A stretch of DNA of 64,000 bases. Origin: Pseudonocardia humida (GTDB lineage Bacteria; Actinomycetota; Actinomycetes; Mycobacteriales; Pseudonocardiaceae). Made by a program: the position numbers and the translations under genes. Position 1 is the first letter of the stretch. Every line of letters starts with the position of its first letter. The notes below the pieces were generated by a model. It was not told where the DNA came from, did no database searches, and saw only the letters and a list, made by a program, of their open reading frames with translations. Shown here in pieces: positions 52,440 to 61,148 of the stretch. Where the stretch lies: positions 40,507 through 104,506 of the forward strand of contig NZ_JAGSOV010000070.1 of NCBI RefSeq assembly GCF_023898865.1, in the 5' to 3' direction.

Positions 52440-53072
52440 GGGTGACCACGAGGCGGGGGTGAGCAGTCGGGGATCAGCCCGGAAACCCTGCGGGGCTGGG
52501 TCAGACAGGTCGAGATCGACGCCGGCACCGGCCGGGCACGACGACCGATCAGGCCGCTCGGGTGGCCGAGTTGGAGCGGGAGGTCCGGGAGTTGAGGCGG
52601 GCGAACGCGATCTTGAAGTCGGCATCCGCTTTCTTCGCGGAGCTCGACCGCCCACAGCGGTAGTCATCGACTACATCGACAAGAACCGGGAAGAGTTCGG
52701 GGTCGAGCCGATCCGTGCGGTGTTGAAGGACGCCGGTATTCCGATCGCCCGAGTACCTACCATGCGTCGAAGACCCGGCCACGCTCGACGCGATCTGTCA
52801 CCGACGCCGAGACCAGCAGAGAGATCGAGCGGGTGCACGCGGAGAACTACGGCGTCTACGGGATCGGCGAAGGTGTGGGCGCAGTTGGGTCGCGAGGGCG
52901 GGGTGAGCGGCCGGCACGTGGCTCGGTGCACCGTCGCGCGCCTGATGAATCCGCTGGTCTGCGCGGTGTGTCCCGGCGTCGGGTGCCCCGCACGGCGACC
53001 CGGGCTCCGGGCCCGGACCTGCGCCCGGACCTGGTCGAGCGGGACTTCACCGCGTCCGCCCCGAACCGCCTG
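52440..53072 (+). mobile_element. IS3-family element relic (OrfA end and OrfB start)
   Basis: An OrfA tail is readable as AARVAELEREVRELRRANAI then LKSASAFFAAELDRP. OrfB begins VIDYIDKNREEFGVEPIRAV, then in other frames STYHASKTR, IERVHAENYGVYG, KVWAQLGREGGVSGRHVARC and DLVERDFTASAPNRL, where it ends. At least three frameshifts are needed. It belongs to a different IS3 branch from the relic at 46937. Nothing is seen at 52309-52439 or 53073-53300. Confidence 0.75.
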
Positions 53073-53300
53073 TGATGTGCAACTCCCCCTCGGACACAGA
53101 ACCTCTGAAGGGCTTCAGCCGAGTCGGCGGCGGCAAGCGGCGCAAGTGCGTCCACGTGTCATCGCTGTTCGATCGTCCGGCCCTACCGGCCGTGGACCAC
53201 GCCGAGTAGCAGAGGCGCACGAGGCCGTCCCTTCGCAGGCTCGGTCTCGACGACCTGGGCGAACGCCCTCGAGCGCGTCCCGGCGAGTCGGATACCGGGC

Positions 53301-54362
53301 CTACAGCAGTCCGTGCTCACCCAGCAGGCGGGCCAGACCGGCGCCGTCGGGCGCGTGCATCCACGACCCCCGCTGCCCGTGCGCTTCGGCGGGGCCGTCG
53401 GCGGGCACCGGCAGGCCGCCGGCGAGCACCGACTGGGTCGGGGACAACTGGCGGATCGCCACGGCGGCGACGTTGTCCGGGTGCGACGCGGCGAAGTCGC
53501 CGTAGATCTCCGGGTCGTGCTGCCCGTCGTCACCGATGAGCAACCATCTGATGTGGGGGAACTCCGCGGCGAGCCGGGCGAGCGTGGTGCGCTTGTGGGC
53601 CTGCCCGCTGCGGAACCAGCGCTCGGTCGTCGGGCCCCAGTCGGTGAGCAGCAGCGGGCCCGGCGGGTAGAGGTTGCGCGACAGGAACCGGGTCAGCGCC
53701 GGCGCGACGTTCCACGCCCCGGTCGACAGGTAGAACACCGGCGCGTCGGGGTGCGCCCTCATCAGCCGCTCGTACAGCACGGCCATTCCGGGGACCGGTG
53801 AGCGCGCGTACTCGTCGAGGACGAAGGTGTTCCACGCCGCGAGCAGGGGCCGCGGCAGTGCCGTGACCATGACGGTGTCGTCGATGTCGGACACGACGGC
53901 GAAGCGGACGTCCGGGTCCAGGACGAACACCGGCGCCTCGACCGCCTCGGCGCCCGCTCGCTGCAACCGGACGCTGCGCCAGCCCGGTTCGAGTTCCGCC
54001 TCCACCACGGCGTCCAGGTAACCGCCGCGATCGGTCCGCACCTCGTGCTGCTGGCCACCCACGTCGACGATCACGGGCTCGTCCGCGACGGGGAGCGTCG
54101 CAAAGCTACGCCAGCCCCGGACGGCCCGGTTGCGGCCCGACGCTCCCTCGGGACGGCTCAACAGCAACCGCCCGAAGACCCGCACCCAGGACGGCATCCC
54201 GTAGCCGGTGTACGGGACGAGGGCGTCCCGCCAGCCGCGCTGCCGCAGCCGGGGCTCGAGCCTCTCGTACACCACGTCCTCGAGACGAGCTGCGTGGTGC
54301 ACGCGCGCAAGGATGGCCGCGGATCCCTGGGCGTCGGCCTCCGACCCGCGCGTCACGGGCAT
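53301..54362 (-). CDS. App1-like phosphatase-domain protein (DUF2183)
   Basis: The protein has 353 aa. The C-terminal HAD-like domain carries AVVSDIDDTVMVTALP (DxDxT motif), YLSTGAWNVAPALTRFL, the lysine in GQAHKRTTLARL and LLIGDDGQHDPEIYGDFA, which are the signatures of yeast App1-type phosphatidate phosphatases. Bacterial members are of unknown substrate. I start at the ATG at 54362, where the sequence becomes protein-like; upstream codons in the same frame look random. It is followed at its 3' end by IS3 debris. Confidence 0.85.
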   Translation of the reverse strand: MPVTRGSEADAQGSAAILARVHHAARLEDVVYERLEPRLRQRGWRDALVPYTGYGMPSWVRVFGRLLLSRPEGASGRNRAVRGWRSFATLPVADEPVIVDVGGQQHEVRTDRGGYLDAVVEAELEPGWRSVRLQRAGAEAVEAPVFVLDPDVRFAVVSDIDDTVMVTALPRPLLAAWNTFVLDEYARSPVPGMAVLYERLMRAHPDAPVFYLSTGAWNVAPALTRFLSRNLYPPGPLLLTDWGPTTERWFRSGQAHKRTTLARLAAEFPHIRWLLIGDDGQHDPEIYGDFAASHPDNVAAVAIRQLSPTQSVLAGGLPVPADGPAEAHGQRGSWMHAPDGAGLARLLGEHGLL

Positions 54363-54722
54363 ACCCTTCCACACGATGGCAACCGCTTCCCCGGCGATGA
54401 CCGCCCCTGCGATGCGCGGGCGGCTCGTGCCGACGTGGACCGCTCCCGCCTCGCCCGCTCGTTGAGCTGGCTCGGGCTGCACACCTCGCCGATCTCCCAG
54501 ATCGAACGCGGCTTCGCCCAACGCCCCTCCGACGACGTCGACCTCTTCACCACCGCAGCAGCTGAGCAGAGGTTCTGCCCCGTCAACTTCTCCACGCGCT
54601 CGAAGCGAAGAGGATAGATCCGCTGGTCGGCGCCGTGAGGGCGGATCCGGCTCATCCGCGGCCGCGGCTCCTCCCCCAGCCACTGCCATCGAGCGCCGGT
54701 AGTCGCCGGATGGGGTCGGGTG
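54363..54722. other. Intergenic stretch with possible HTH relic
   Basis: On the plus strand near 54440-54560 a short frame reads ARSLSWLGLHTSPISQIERG, like the recognition helix region of XRE-type regulators. It has no start and no continuation. Otherwise this 360-bp stretch between two minus-strand genes is featureless. Confidence 0.25.
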
Positions 54723-55688
54723 TCAGGCGAGCAACTCGGTGGGCAGCCGGGTCACGGGTACCACGACGACGTCGTGCAACTTCCAGTCGAGCTCGTCGAT
54801 GGCGCGGCGCGCCTGCTCCAGCTCGTCCATCGTCGGTGAGACACCGGGGTGCGGCACGGCGAACACCTCGACGTGGAAGACGTGGCCCTCGTCGCGCACC
54901 CGGGAACGGGCCTGCCCCACCCAGGGCAGCCCCGCGACGAGCTCGTCGATCCGGTCGGTCAACGGATGCGGCTGCGCGTCGTCGTAGGTCGTGGCGCGCG
55001 CGTCCATGAGTCCACGCACCGCCCCGCGCACGTTCCGCACCCCGTCGTGCAGGATGCTGCCCGAGATCAGCAGAGCCGCGACCGCGTCGGCCCACCACAG
55101 CCCCAGCCCGATCCCGAACACCCCGACCATCGCGGCCACCGCGGTCATCCAGTCGGCCTTGTTCATCTTCGCGTCGGCGTAGAGCACCTTGTCGTGGAGC
55201 TCGTCGGCCAGCTGCATCTTCAGCCGCCCGAGGATCACCGGCGGCACGGCGGTGTAGGCCATCGCCGCGATCATCAACCAGCCCAGCCACACCGTCGTGC
55301 CGAACAGCTCCACGACACCGATCGGCGGGTGCTCGGCGGTCAGCAGCTTCATCCCCGAGTCGACCACCAGGTAGCCGCCCATCGCGACCAGCGCGACCGC
55401 CGCCACCAGGTGCGCGACGCCGATCGAGCGGTGCAGCCCGTAGGGGTGCCGCCGGCTCGGCAGCCGCTTGCTCACCCGCACCGCGATGAGGAACGCCAGC
55501 GGCGGCGCGAACGACAGGAGGTCCTCGATCCAGGCTGCCTTCATCGCCTGCGAGTTGCCCAGCACCACGTACACCAGCACCGTGGCGCTCACCAGGAACA
55601 GGATCGAGACCCACTGCAGCCGCACGGCCCGGCGCAGGCAGCGCTCCTGCGCCTCGGGCAGCTCCGTGCTCCCGAAGCGCGCCGTCAC
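54723..55688 (-). CDS. Cation-diffusion-facilitator (CDF) family transporter
   Basis: The protein has 321 aa with six membrane segments. LQWVSILFLVSATVLVYVVL, AAWIEDLLSFAPPLAFLIAV (metal site in helix 2), and DAKMNKADWMTAVAAMVGV with WWADAVAALLIS (helix 5 site), then a cytoplasmic ferredoxin-like domain. The usual HxxxD/DxxxD ligands are present only in variant form (EDLLS, NKADW), so the ion or even the substrate type may differ. The ATG overlaps the stop of the upstream lipoprotein gene by four bases, a strong sign of joint function. Confidence 0.88.
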   Translation of the reverse strand: MTARFGSTELPEAQERCLRRAVRLQWVSILFLVSATVLVYVVLGNSQAMKAAWIEDLLSFAPPLAFLIAVRVSKRLPSRRHPYGLHRSIGVAHLVAAVALVAMGGYLVVDSGMKLLTAEHPPIGVVELFGTTVWLGWLMIAAMAYTAVPPVILGRLKMQLADELHDKVLYADAKMNKADWMTAVAAMVGVFGIGLGLWWADAVAALLISGSILHDGVRNVRGAVRGLMDARATTYDDAQPHPLTDRIDELVAGLPWVGQARSRVRDEGHVFHVEVFAVPHPGVSPTMDELEQARRAIDELDWKLHDVVVVPVTRLPTELLA

Positions 55689-56170
55689 ACCTGCACCTCC
55701 TGCGCCAGCAGGTAGCGCTCCAGCTCGACCAGGAACGCGTTCTCCCCCATCGGCGCCAGCATCACGTGCTCCTGCGGCCCGTCCGGACCCTGCGACGTGG
55801 TGAACGGCTGGGTGATCGCGGCCATGTCCGTCCAGGGGGTGTCCGCGGTGATGCCGCCGATGACGAGGTCGAGCTCGCCGCGCTCCATCGCCTGCACGAG
55901 CGCCTGCTCACCGCCCACGGTCCAGACGGCTCGGGCGCCCAGCCCGGCCGTCCAGCCGCGCACCAGGTCCGGTTCGATGCCTCCCGGTTCTTCACCGGTG
56001 GTGAGGGTGGTCCACGGCTCGTGGGGGGACACCCCCACCCGCAGCACCCCACCGCGGACGCGGTCCAACGTGCCGTCGGGGTCGGCTGGGATCCGGACCG
56101 TTCCGCACCCTGCCAGCAGCAGCACGGCGGTGATCAGCGCCGACACGAGACGCCCCCATCCGGCCACCAT
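55685..56170 (-). CDS. One-lobe solute-binding lipoprotein coupled to the CDF transporter
   Basis: The protein has 161 aa. The signal peptide ends in lipobox LLLAGC (about residues 16-21). The mature region looks like lobe 1 of a family-3 binding protein: GVLRVGVSPHEPWTTLTTGE, GIEPDLVRGWTAGLGARAVW and GELDLVIGGITADTPW. It jumps directly to a terminal helix, GENAFLVELERYLLAQE. The second lobe (about 90 residues) is absent with no frameshift. AAGGGA precedes the ATG at 56170. Either a natural half-size binding or sensor protein or an in-frame deletion. Confidence 0.75.
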   Translation of the reverse strand: MVAGWGRLVSALITAVLLLAGCGTVRIPADPDGTLDRVRGGVLRVGVSPHEPWTTLTTGEEPGGIEPDLVRGWTAGLGARAVWTVGGEQALVQAMERGELDLVIGGITADTPWTDMAAITQPFTTSQGPDGPQEHVMLAPMGENAFLVELERYLLAQEVQV

Positions 56171-56318
56171 GGTCGGTTCCCTTTCTCGCACGACGGGAAA
56201 CAGTCCCGAAGGCGGCGCTCGTACAGTCACCCCCAGCACCCCGTGACGACGGCCGGTTGACCGTGTGGGCGCGGGACTCAACCACTGACGTCAGCGGGAC
56301 GCTCCTGATCGTGAGGCG

Positions 56319-57653
56319 TCACTGCTGGTACGGCACGTCCTCCAGCACGGTCCCAGCGGAGTCCCGGACGGTGAGGCGATCGATGACGCGGCCTTGCTCG
56401 CTCAGCTCGGTGAGCTCCGGCCCACAGATGAGGAAGGTTCCCCCGGCGATCCGCGCCGCCAGTGACGGTTGTCGCTCACCGTGCAGGACGATCGACGCCA
56501 CCCGGGGGTCATCGACCAGTCCGACCACCGCGAGGGCACCGCTGCGGTTGTCGTGGAAGTCGTAGTACAGCCTGGTTGCGGCCACTGTGGCGCCGCGGAC
56601 GGCGAAGTCCTGGACCGGCCCGTACCGGGGTCCGAAGTCGAACACGAACGGGTCCTCCGGCTCGTCCGCACCGGTCAGGTGCCAGGCGAGCAGCCGTCCG
56701 TACCGACCCAGCTGGATCCGTTCCGCCGCGGTCAGCTGCGCGTGCACTCCAGGCACCCACTGATCGGGATCGACGACCGGCGGTGCGTCGGCCGCCGCGA
56801 TGACCGCGGCCAACCGGCGCCCGGCCGGCGAGTCGCGATCGGCCCGCGGGGCGGGCCGGTCCACCACGCCCACGGCCCGGTCGGGCAGCGCGTCCAACGG
56901 CACGAGGTCGCCGACCCTGGCGCCGTTGACGCGGACGACGAGGCCGGCCGGCGTGACCCTGAACGCGTTCGGAACCACGAACACGCCCCCTGCGACGACC
57001 GCGGCCTCCCGGGCCTTCCGGTCAGCGGGCCGCTCCAGTCCCAGCCTGGTGACCTCGGGTGACACCGGGCCTGCCAGCGTGCCGAACGTCGTGTGGAACA
57101 GCACCTCGGCCGGCGCCGCCTCGCCGCCGGCGTGGATCGGAGCGGTCCGGGACAGGGTGACCGTGGTCGGGGTGAGCTCGCCGAACAGCGGCCCGGCCGG
57201 GCTGCTGAACGCGACCACCCTGACCCCGTTCTGTCGAGCTGTCAGGACAGGTCGCCATTGCGCCGGATCCGGGTGCGCGTCGGTCGCGGCCCGGGCACAC
57301 CGTTCGATGTCGTCGGCGGACACCCAGTCGGCCCGGACCCCGTAGCGGTCCTCCACCGTCAGGGAGAACCGGCCGGCCGGGACCGGGGGCATGGGCACGA
57401 CGCGGTCGTCCACGACACGGTCTTCGAGGTGGCGCCGCAGCCGGGACCAGCTGGCGAAGCCGTACCGCCGGGCCGTCACCAGCTGCGCGGAGCCGAGCGG
57501 AAATCCCGCCAGCGGTCCGACGCTGCCCAGGTGGTGCTCCGCGATCAGCGCCACGGCCCGCGGATCTCCCGACCTGACCGCCCGTTGCAGGGCCTTCGCC
57601 TGCTTCTTCAACTGTTCGACGCTCGGCCGCTCGGGCAACGGGATGGTCGGCAT
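56319..57653 (-). CDS. 444-aa protein of unknown function with ankyrin-like N-terminus
   Basis: A strong ribosome site (GAAGGAGAT) precedes MPTIPLPERPSVEQLKKQAK. Residues about 10-65 (LQRAVRSGDPRAVALIAEHH, AQLVTARRYGFASWSRLRRH) resemble the N-terminal segment of actinobacterial ankyrin-repeat proteins. The remaining 370 residues are beta-rich (VEDRYGVRADWVSADDIERC, QDFAVRGATVAATRLYYDFH) and I do not recognise them. There is no signal peptide and no membrane helix. It stands alone, minus strand, 148 bp upstream of the CDF unit. Confidence 0.65.
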   Translation of the reverse strand: MPTIPLPERPSVEQLKKQAKALQRAVRSGDPRAVALIAEHHLGSVGPLAGFPLGSAQLVTARRYGFASWSRLRRHLEDRVVDDRVVPMPPVPAGRFSLTVEDRYGVRADWVSADDIERCARAATDAHPDPAQWRPVLTARQNGVRVVAFSSPAGPLFGELTPTTVTLSRTAPIHAGGEAAPAEVLFHTTFGTLAGPVSPEVTRLGLERPADRKAREAAVVAGGVFVVPNAFRVTPAGLVVRVNGARVGDLVPLDALPDRAVGVVDRPAPRADRDSPAGRRLAAVIAAADAPPVVDPDQWVPGVHAQLTAAERIQLGRYGRLLAWHLTGADEPEDPFVFDFGPRYGPVQDFAVRGATVAATRLYYDFHDNRSGALAVVGLVDDPRVASIVLHGERQPSLAARIAGGTFLICGPELTELSEQGRVIDRLTVRDSAGTVLEDVPYQQ

Positions 57654-58012
57654 CGCGATCTCCTTCTCCGCGCCTGCGGTCCGCCGATCAGGCCGAAGAG
57701 GAGGTGACTGGTCGAAGATCACCGCGGTATCAGGTGGGCTGTGCCCTTCCCGCGGACCCGGAGGCGTCCCGCACGCCTGGGGGGCACAGTAGCGCGGGTC
57801 AGCCGCCGGCCGCCACGGTGACCCCGCCGCGGAGAAGTACGAAGAGGTGCTCCTGGTTCGTGGCGGACGTGGACCTTCGCAAGTCACATCCGTGCTGTTC
57901 AGGAGCGCCTTCAGCTGCTCGACACACCTCCACGGCCACACCGGCATGAAGGCGCCGGGCTAGCGACAGGTCGGCGTTGTCGGCGTTGTCGGCGTGGAGC
58001 ACGACATGGTGG
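57654..58012. other. Intergenic stretch with a weak small frame
   Basis: A minus-strand frame at 58002-57799 (MLHADNADNADLSLARRLHA) encodes 67 codons, but it has no ribosome site and its NAD repeats stem from a GTCGGCGTT tandem repeat at about 57970-57993. I do not regard it as a gene. Promoter signals for the 444-aa gene should lie here. Confidence 0.3.
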
Positions 58013-58960
58013 TCATGCCGGCTTGACCGCCTCGACGTGCTCGGCCAGCCAGCTGCCGAAGGTCTTCAGTCGGGGGTTGAGGGTGCGGACCAGATCCAGG
58101 TCGCGCGCGCCCACGAAGTCGTGCTCGCCTTCGACGTAGAACTGGAACATGTTGCCGAGCTCGTCACCTGCGGGCAGCCCGAGCGAGCGGAACTGGTCGG
58201 CCGTGAGCGGGCGGTAGTCGACCGGTTCGCCCAGCGCGTCGGCGAACGCCGCTGCGAACTGCGCGCCGGTCAGGTGCTCACCGGCGATGCTCACCGTCTT
58301 GCCGATGTACTCGTCGCCGGCGGCGAACACGCCGTAGGCGGTGCGACCGATGTCCTCCGCCGCGATACCCGCCAGCCTGGCCTCACCCAGCGGCAACATG
58401 AGCACGAGCCGTCCGTCCTCGCCCCGCCGCGGTCCGGACCCCTGCGTGAAACCCTCCCAGTAGAAGGTGGTCCTCAGGTAGGTCGTGGGAACGCCCGAGT
58501 CGCGGAAGAAGGCGTCCGCCTCGGCCTTGGCGTCGAAGTGCGGGACCGTGTAGCGGTCCTGCAGCACCGGAACCCGCGCGTCGGACACCGGGATGACCTC
58601 GCGCGTGTCCTCCAGGGTCGACCACACGACGTGGGCGACGCCCGCCGCTTTCACGGCACGCGCGGCCGTCGCAGCCTGCGCCAGTTCGACGTTCGCGGCC
58701 ATGGACTCCCAGAAGTTGGTCACCACGTAGACGCCGTGGGCGCCCTCGAACGCCGTCCGCAGGGAGTTCTCGTCCTCCAGGCTCGCCTGCACCACGTCGA
58801 CGCCGTGTTCGGCCAGCGCGCGGGCCTTGGCCGAGCCGGCGTCCCTGGTGACGGCGCGAGGGGTGAACGGACCGTCGGGGTCGTCCAGAATGGCCCTGAC
58901 CAGGCCTCCCCCCTGCGCACCCGTCGAACCCAGCACGGCAATGATCTTCTTGTCGCTCAT
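58013..58960 (-). CDS. NmrA-family NAD(P)-binding protein
   Basis: The protein has 315 aa. The Rossmann motif is IIAVLGSTGAQGGGLVRAIL, followed by NmrA-type features VYVVTNFWESM, GVAHVVWSTLEDTR, VPHFDAKAEADAFFRDSGVP and TYLRTTFYWEGF. NmrA-like proteins sense the NAD(P) redox state or act as atypical reductases. AGGGAGTG lies before the ATG at 58960. It is followed on the left by nothing coupled; to the right is the esterase gene on the same strand. Confidence 0.9.
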   Translation of the reverse strand: MSDKKIIAVLGSTGAQGGGLVRAILDDPDGPFTPRAVTRDAGSAKARALAEHGVDVVQASLEDENSLRTAFEGAHGVYVVTNFWESMAANVELAQAATAARAVKAAGVAHVVWSTLEDTREVIPVSDARVPVLQDRYTVPHFDAKAEADAFFRDSGVPTTYLRTTFYWEGFTQGSGPRRGEDGRLVLMLPLGEARLAGIAAEDIGRTAYGVFAAGDEYIGKTVSIAGEHLTGAQFAAAFADALGEPVDYRPLTADQFRSLGLPAGDELGNMFQFYVEGEHDFVGARDLDLVRTLNPRLKTFGSWLAEHVEAVKPA

Positions 58961-59100
58961 TGGCACTCCCTCTGCAGTGTCGCCGCATGATGTGCGGTTA
59001 TCTGACTCGTTGAACAGGTAATTCGTCCGGGAGTTCGCGTTGGTTGCTGGCGCCACCTCCTGCGCGATCCGGGCCTGCATCGCGACCAGGAATTGCCAGC

Positions 59101-60039
59101 TCAGATCGACTTGAGCACCCGGACGCGGTCGGCGATGGCGCGGCGCGCGACGTCGGAGGTGAAGGCGATGGAGTCGAACTCGTGCGGGGCGCCGGGGTGC
59201 AGGTGGAACTCCACGGGCACGCCGGCGCGGCTGAGCGTGGTCGCGTAGGCGGTGTCCTCGTCGCGGAAGACGTCGAGCTGGCCGACCTCGATGTAGGCCG
59301 CCGGGAGGCCGGAGGCGTCCTCGAGGCGGGCCGGGGCCGCGGTGGCCGGGACGTCGGGGCCGCCGGCGGCCGCACCGAGCAGCGCCGGCCATGCGGTGCG
59401 GTTGTCGTCGTAGGACCAGAGCAGGTAGGGCTCGATGTGGGGGTCGGGGGTGGTGGTGCGGTCGTCGAGCATCGGCATGAGCAGGATCTGCCGGGCGATC
59501 CCGGGGCCGCGGCGTTCGTGGGTGAGGATCGTGAGGGCTGCCGCCAGGCCGCCCCCGGCGCTGTCGCCCATGACGCCGATCCGCGCGGGGTCGACGCCCA
59601 GCTCGGAGGCGTGCTCGTGCAGCCACCGCAGCGCGGTGTACGCGTCCTCGAGCGGGGTCGGGTAGGGGTGTTCGGGCGCGCGGCGGTACTCGACCGACAG
59701 CATCGGCACCCCGCTGGCGGACACGTAGCGGGAGACCGGCCCGTCGAACAGGTCGATGTGGCCGAAGATGTAGCCGCCGCCGTGGAAGAACAGCACGGCC
59801 GAGCCCGGCGTCGCGCCGTCCTTGGTGTACCAGCGCATCCGGACCTGGGCGCCGTCGTCGGCGGTCGCGTGGTGATCGGTGGTCTCGACGTCGCCGGGCA
59901 CGGGCTGGGCCGTGCCCGCGGCGCCGATGATGGGCTCCCAGACGGCACGACGAGCGGCGACATCGCCTACCGGCGGCGGGGTGAAGCCCGCCATCGGGGC
60001 CAGTGCCGCAGCGATCTCGGGGTCGAGGGTGAAGGGCAT
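59101..60039 (-). CDS. HSL-family alpha/beta hydrolase (esterase/lipase)
   Basis: The protein has 312 aa. The HGGG oxyanion motif is in VLFFHGGGYIFGHID, the nucleophile in VMGDSAGGGLAAALTIL, the acid in GQLDVFRDED and His in GAPHEFDSIAF. This is the hormone-sensitive-lipase group, which hydrolyses short acyl esters. AGGAGC precedes the ATG at 60039. It lies 44 bp downstream of the quinone-reductase gene on the same strand and is probably in one transcript with it under MarR control. Confidence 0.92.
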   Translation of the reverse strand: MPFTLDPEIAAALAPMAGFTPPPVGDVAARRAVWEPIIGAAGTAQPVPGDVETTDHHATADDGAQVRMRWYTKDGATPGSAVLFFHGGGYIFGHIDLFDGPVSRYVSASGVPMLSVEYRRAPEHPYPTPLEDAYTALRWLHEHASELGVDPARIGVMGDSAGGGLAAALTILTHERRGPGIARQILLMPMLDDRTTTPDPHIEPYLLWSYDDNRTAWPALLGAAAGGPDVPATAAPARLEDASGLPAAYIEVGQLDVFRDEDTAYATTLSRAGVPVEFHLHPGAPHEFDSIAFTSDVARRAIADRVRVLKSI

Positions 60040-60083
60040 GTCAGCTCCTCGCGAGTGGTGTTCGACGCCTGCCGGACGGTGGG

Positions 60084-61028
60084 TCAGGCCGAGGCCGGGA
60101 GGACGATGACCTTGCCCGCCAGGGTTCCCGCAGCCGCCCGGGCGTGGACCGAGGCCAGGTCTGCCAGTCGGACGCGCTCGGCGACGTCGACGGTGAGCTC
60201 GCCACGGTCGACGCGCGCCACGAGTTCCGACAGTTGCGTGGCGTCGCTGCGGACGAACATGTCGACGGCGCGCACGCCGCGTTCCTCGTCGGCCGGGGCG
60301 GGCATCCACACGGTGGTGCTGACCACGACGCCGCCGTCGCGGACCAGGGCGGCCAGCGCCGTGAACCGGGCGGGGTCGATCGGCGCGAGGTTGAGCAGGA
60401 CGTCGACCGGTTCGGTGACCGCGGTGGTCACCTCGGTGGTGGTGTGGTCGACGACCTCGTCGGCACCCGCCGCCCTGACCTGCCCGCTGCTGCGGGGGCT
60501 GGCGGTGGCGATCACGTCGGCGCCTGCCGCCTTGGCCAGCTGTACCGCGTAGCCGCCCACGGCTCCGCCGGCACCGCTGACCAGGACGCGCTGCCCGGGC
60601 TTCAGCTCGGCGTGGTCGAACAGGGCCTGCCACGCGGTGAGCCCGACCAGGGGCAGCGCGGCCGCGTCGGCGAGCGGGATGCTCGTCGGAGCGGGCGCCA
60701 GGCTCTCGGCGGGGGCGAGGACGTACTCCGCCGCGGCGCCGTCGACGACGAACGGGAGGAAGCCGACCACCTCGTCACCGACGGCGAGGCCGCTCACGCC
60801 CTCGCCGAGTGCGTCGACCGTTCCCGCGACGTCCAGGCCGGGGACGTGCGGCAGGGTCAGGGGCATCGGACCCTGCATGAGACCCGCGCGGATGTTGCCC
60901 TCGACGCCGTTGAACGTCGTCGCGGCGACACGAATCCGCACCTGCCCGGCGCCGGGGACGGGCTCGGGGACGTCCTCGTAGCGCAGGACGTCGGGGTCGC
61001 CGTACTCGTGGAATCGCACTGCCTTCAT
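60084..61028 (-). CDS. NADP-dependent oxidoreductase, zinc-free MDR / quinone reductase type
   Basis: The protein has 314 aa: MKAVRFHEYGDPDVLRYEDV, PHVPGLDVAGTVDALGEGVS, the cofactor loop VLVSGAGGAVGGYAVQLAKA, and no structural or catalytic zinc cysteines. This is the quinone-oxidoreductase subgroup of medium-chain dehydrogenases. The ATG at 61028 sits 29 bp from a 20-bp palindrome. It is divergent from a MarR gene; quinone or electrophile sensing by MarR with induction of this enzyme is a common arrangement. Confidence 0.92.
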   Translation of the reverse strand: MKAVRFHEYGDPDVLRYEDVPEPVPGAGQVRIRVAATTFNGVEGNIRAGLMQGPMPLTLPHVPGLDVAGTVDALGEGVSGLAVGDEVVGFLPFVVDGAAAEYVLAPAESLAPAPTSIPLADAAALPLVGLTAWQALFDHAELKPGQRVLVSGAGGAVGGYAVQLAKAAGADVIATASPRSSGQVRAAGADEVVDHTTTEVTTAVTEPVDVLLNLAPIDPARFTALAALVRDGGVVVSTTVWMPAPADEERGVRAVDMFVRSDATQLSELVARVDRGELTVDVAERVRLADLASVHARAAAGTLAGKVIVLPASA

Positions 61029-61056
61029 GGCTGGTGCCCTCGCTCTCGATCGACGT

Positions 61057-61076
61057 GTGCTTCGAACTCGAAGCAC
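61057..61076. promoter_or_regulatory. MarR operator, primary 20-bp palindrome
   Basis: GTGCTTCGAACTCGAAGCAC is perfectly palindromic (9+2+9) and lies between the divergent MarR and quinone-reductase genes. Degenerate copies follow at 61091 and near 61118-61132, so several MarR dimers may bind. Confidence 0.75.
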
Positions 61077-61091
61077 TGGATGTACGCTAGC

Positions 61092-61111
61092 AGTGCTTCG
61101 AAGGCAAAGCA
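61092..61111. promoter_or_regulatory. MarR operator, secondary half-conserved site
   Basis: AGTGCTTCGAAGGCAAAGCA keeps the left half GTGCTTCGA of the primary palindrome and a degenerate right half. A third partial copy, TTTGAAGCAAC, lies at 61123-61133 just before the MarR start. Confidence 0.5.
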
Positions 61112-61148
61112 AGTGCTGAGAATTTGAAGCAACTGTTATGGTGGCGAC

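Noticed and set aside
54414..54610. XRE-type HTH-like segment on the plus strand
   Set aside because: One helix-turn-helix-like string without start, ribosome site or continuation. It may be chance opposite a minus-strand frame.
57799..58002. 67-codon minus-strand frame
   Set aside because: It has no ribosome site, low-complexity start caused by a 9-bp tandem repeat, and no recognisable domain.
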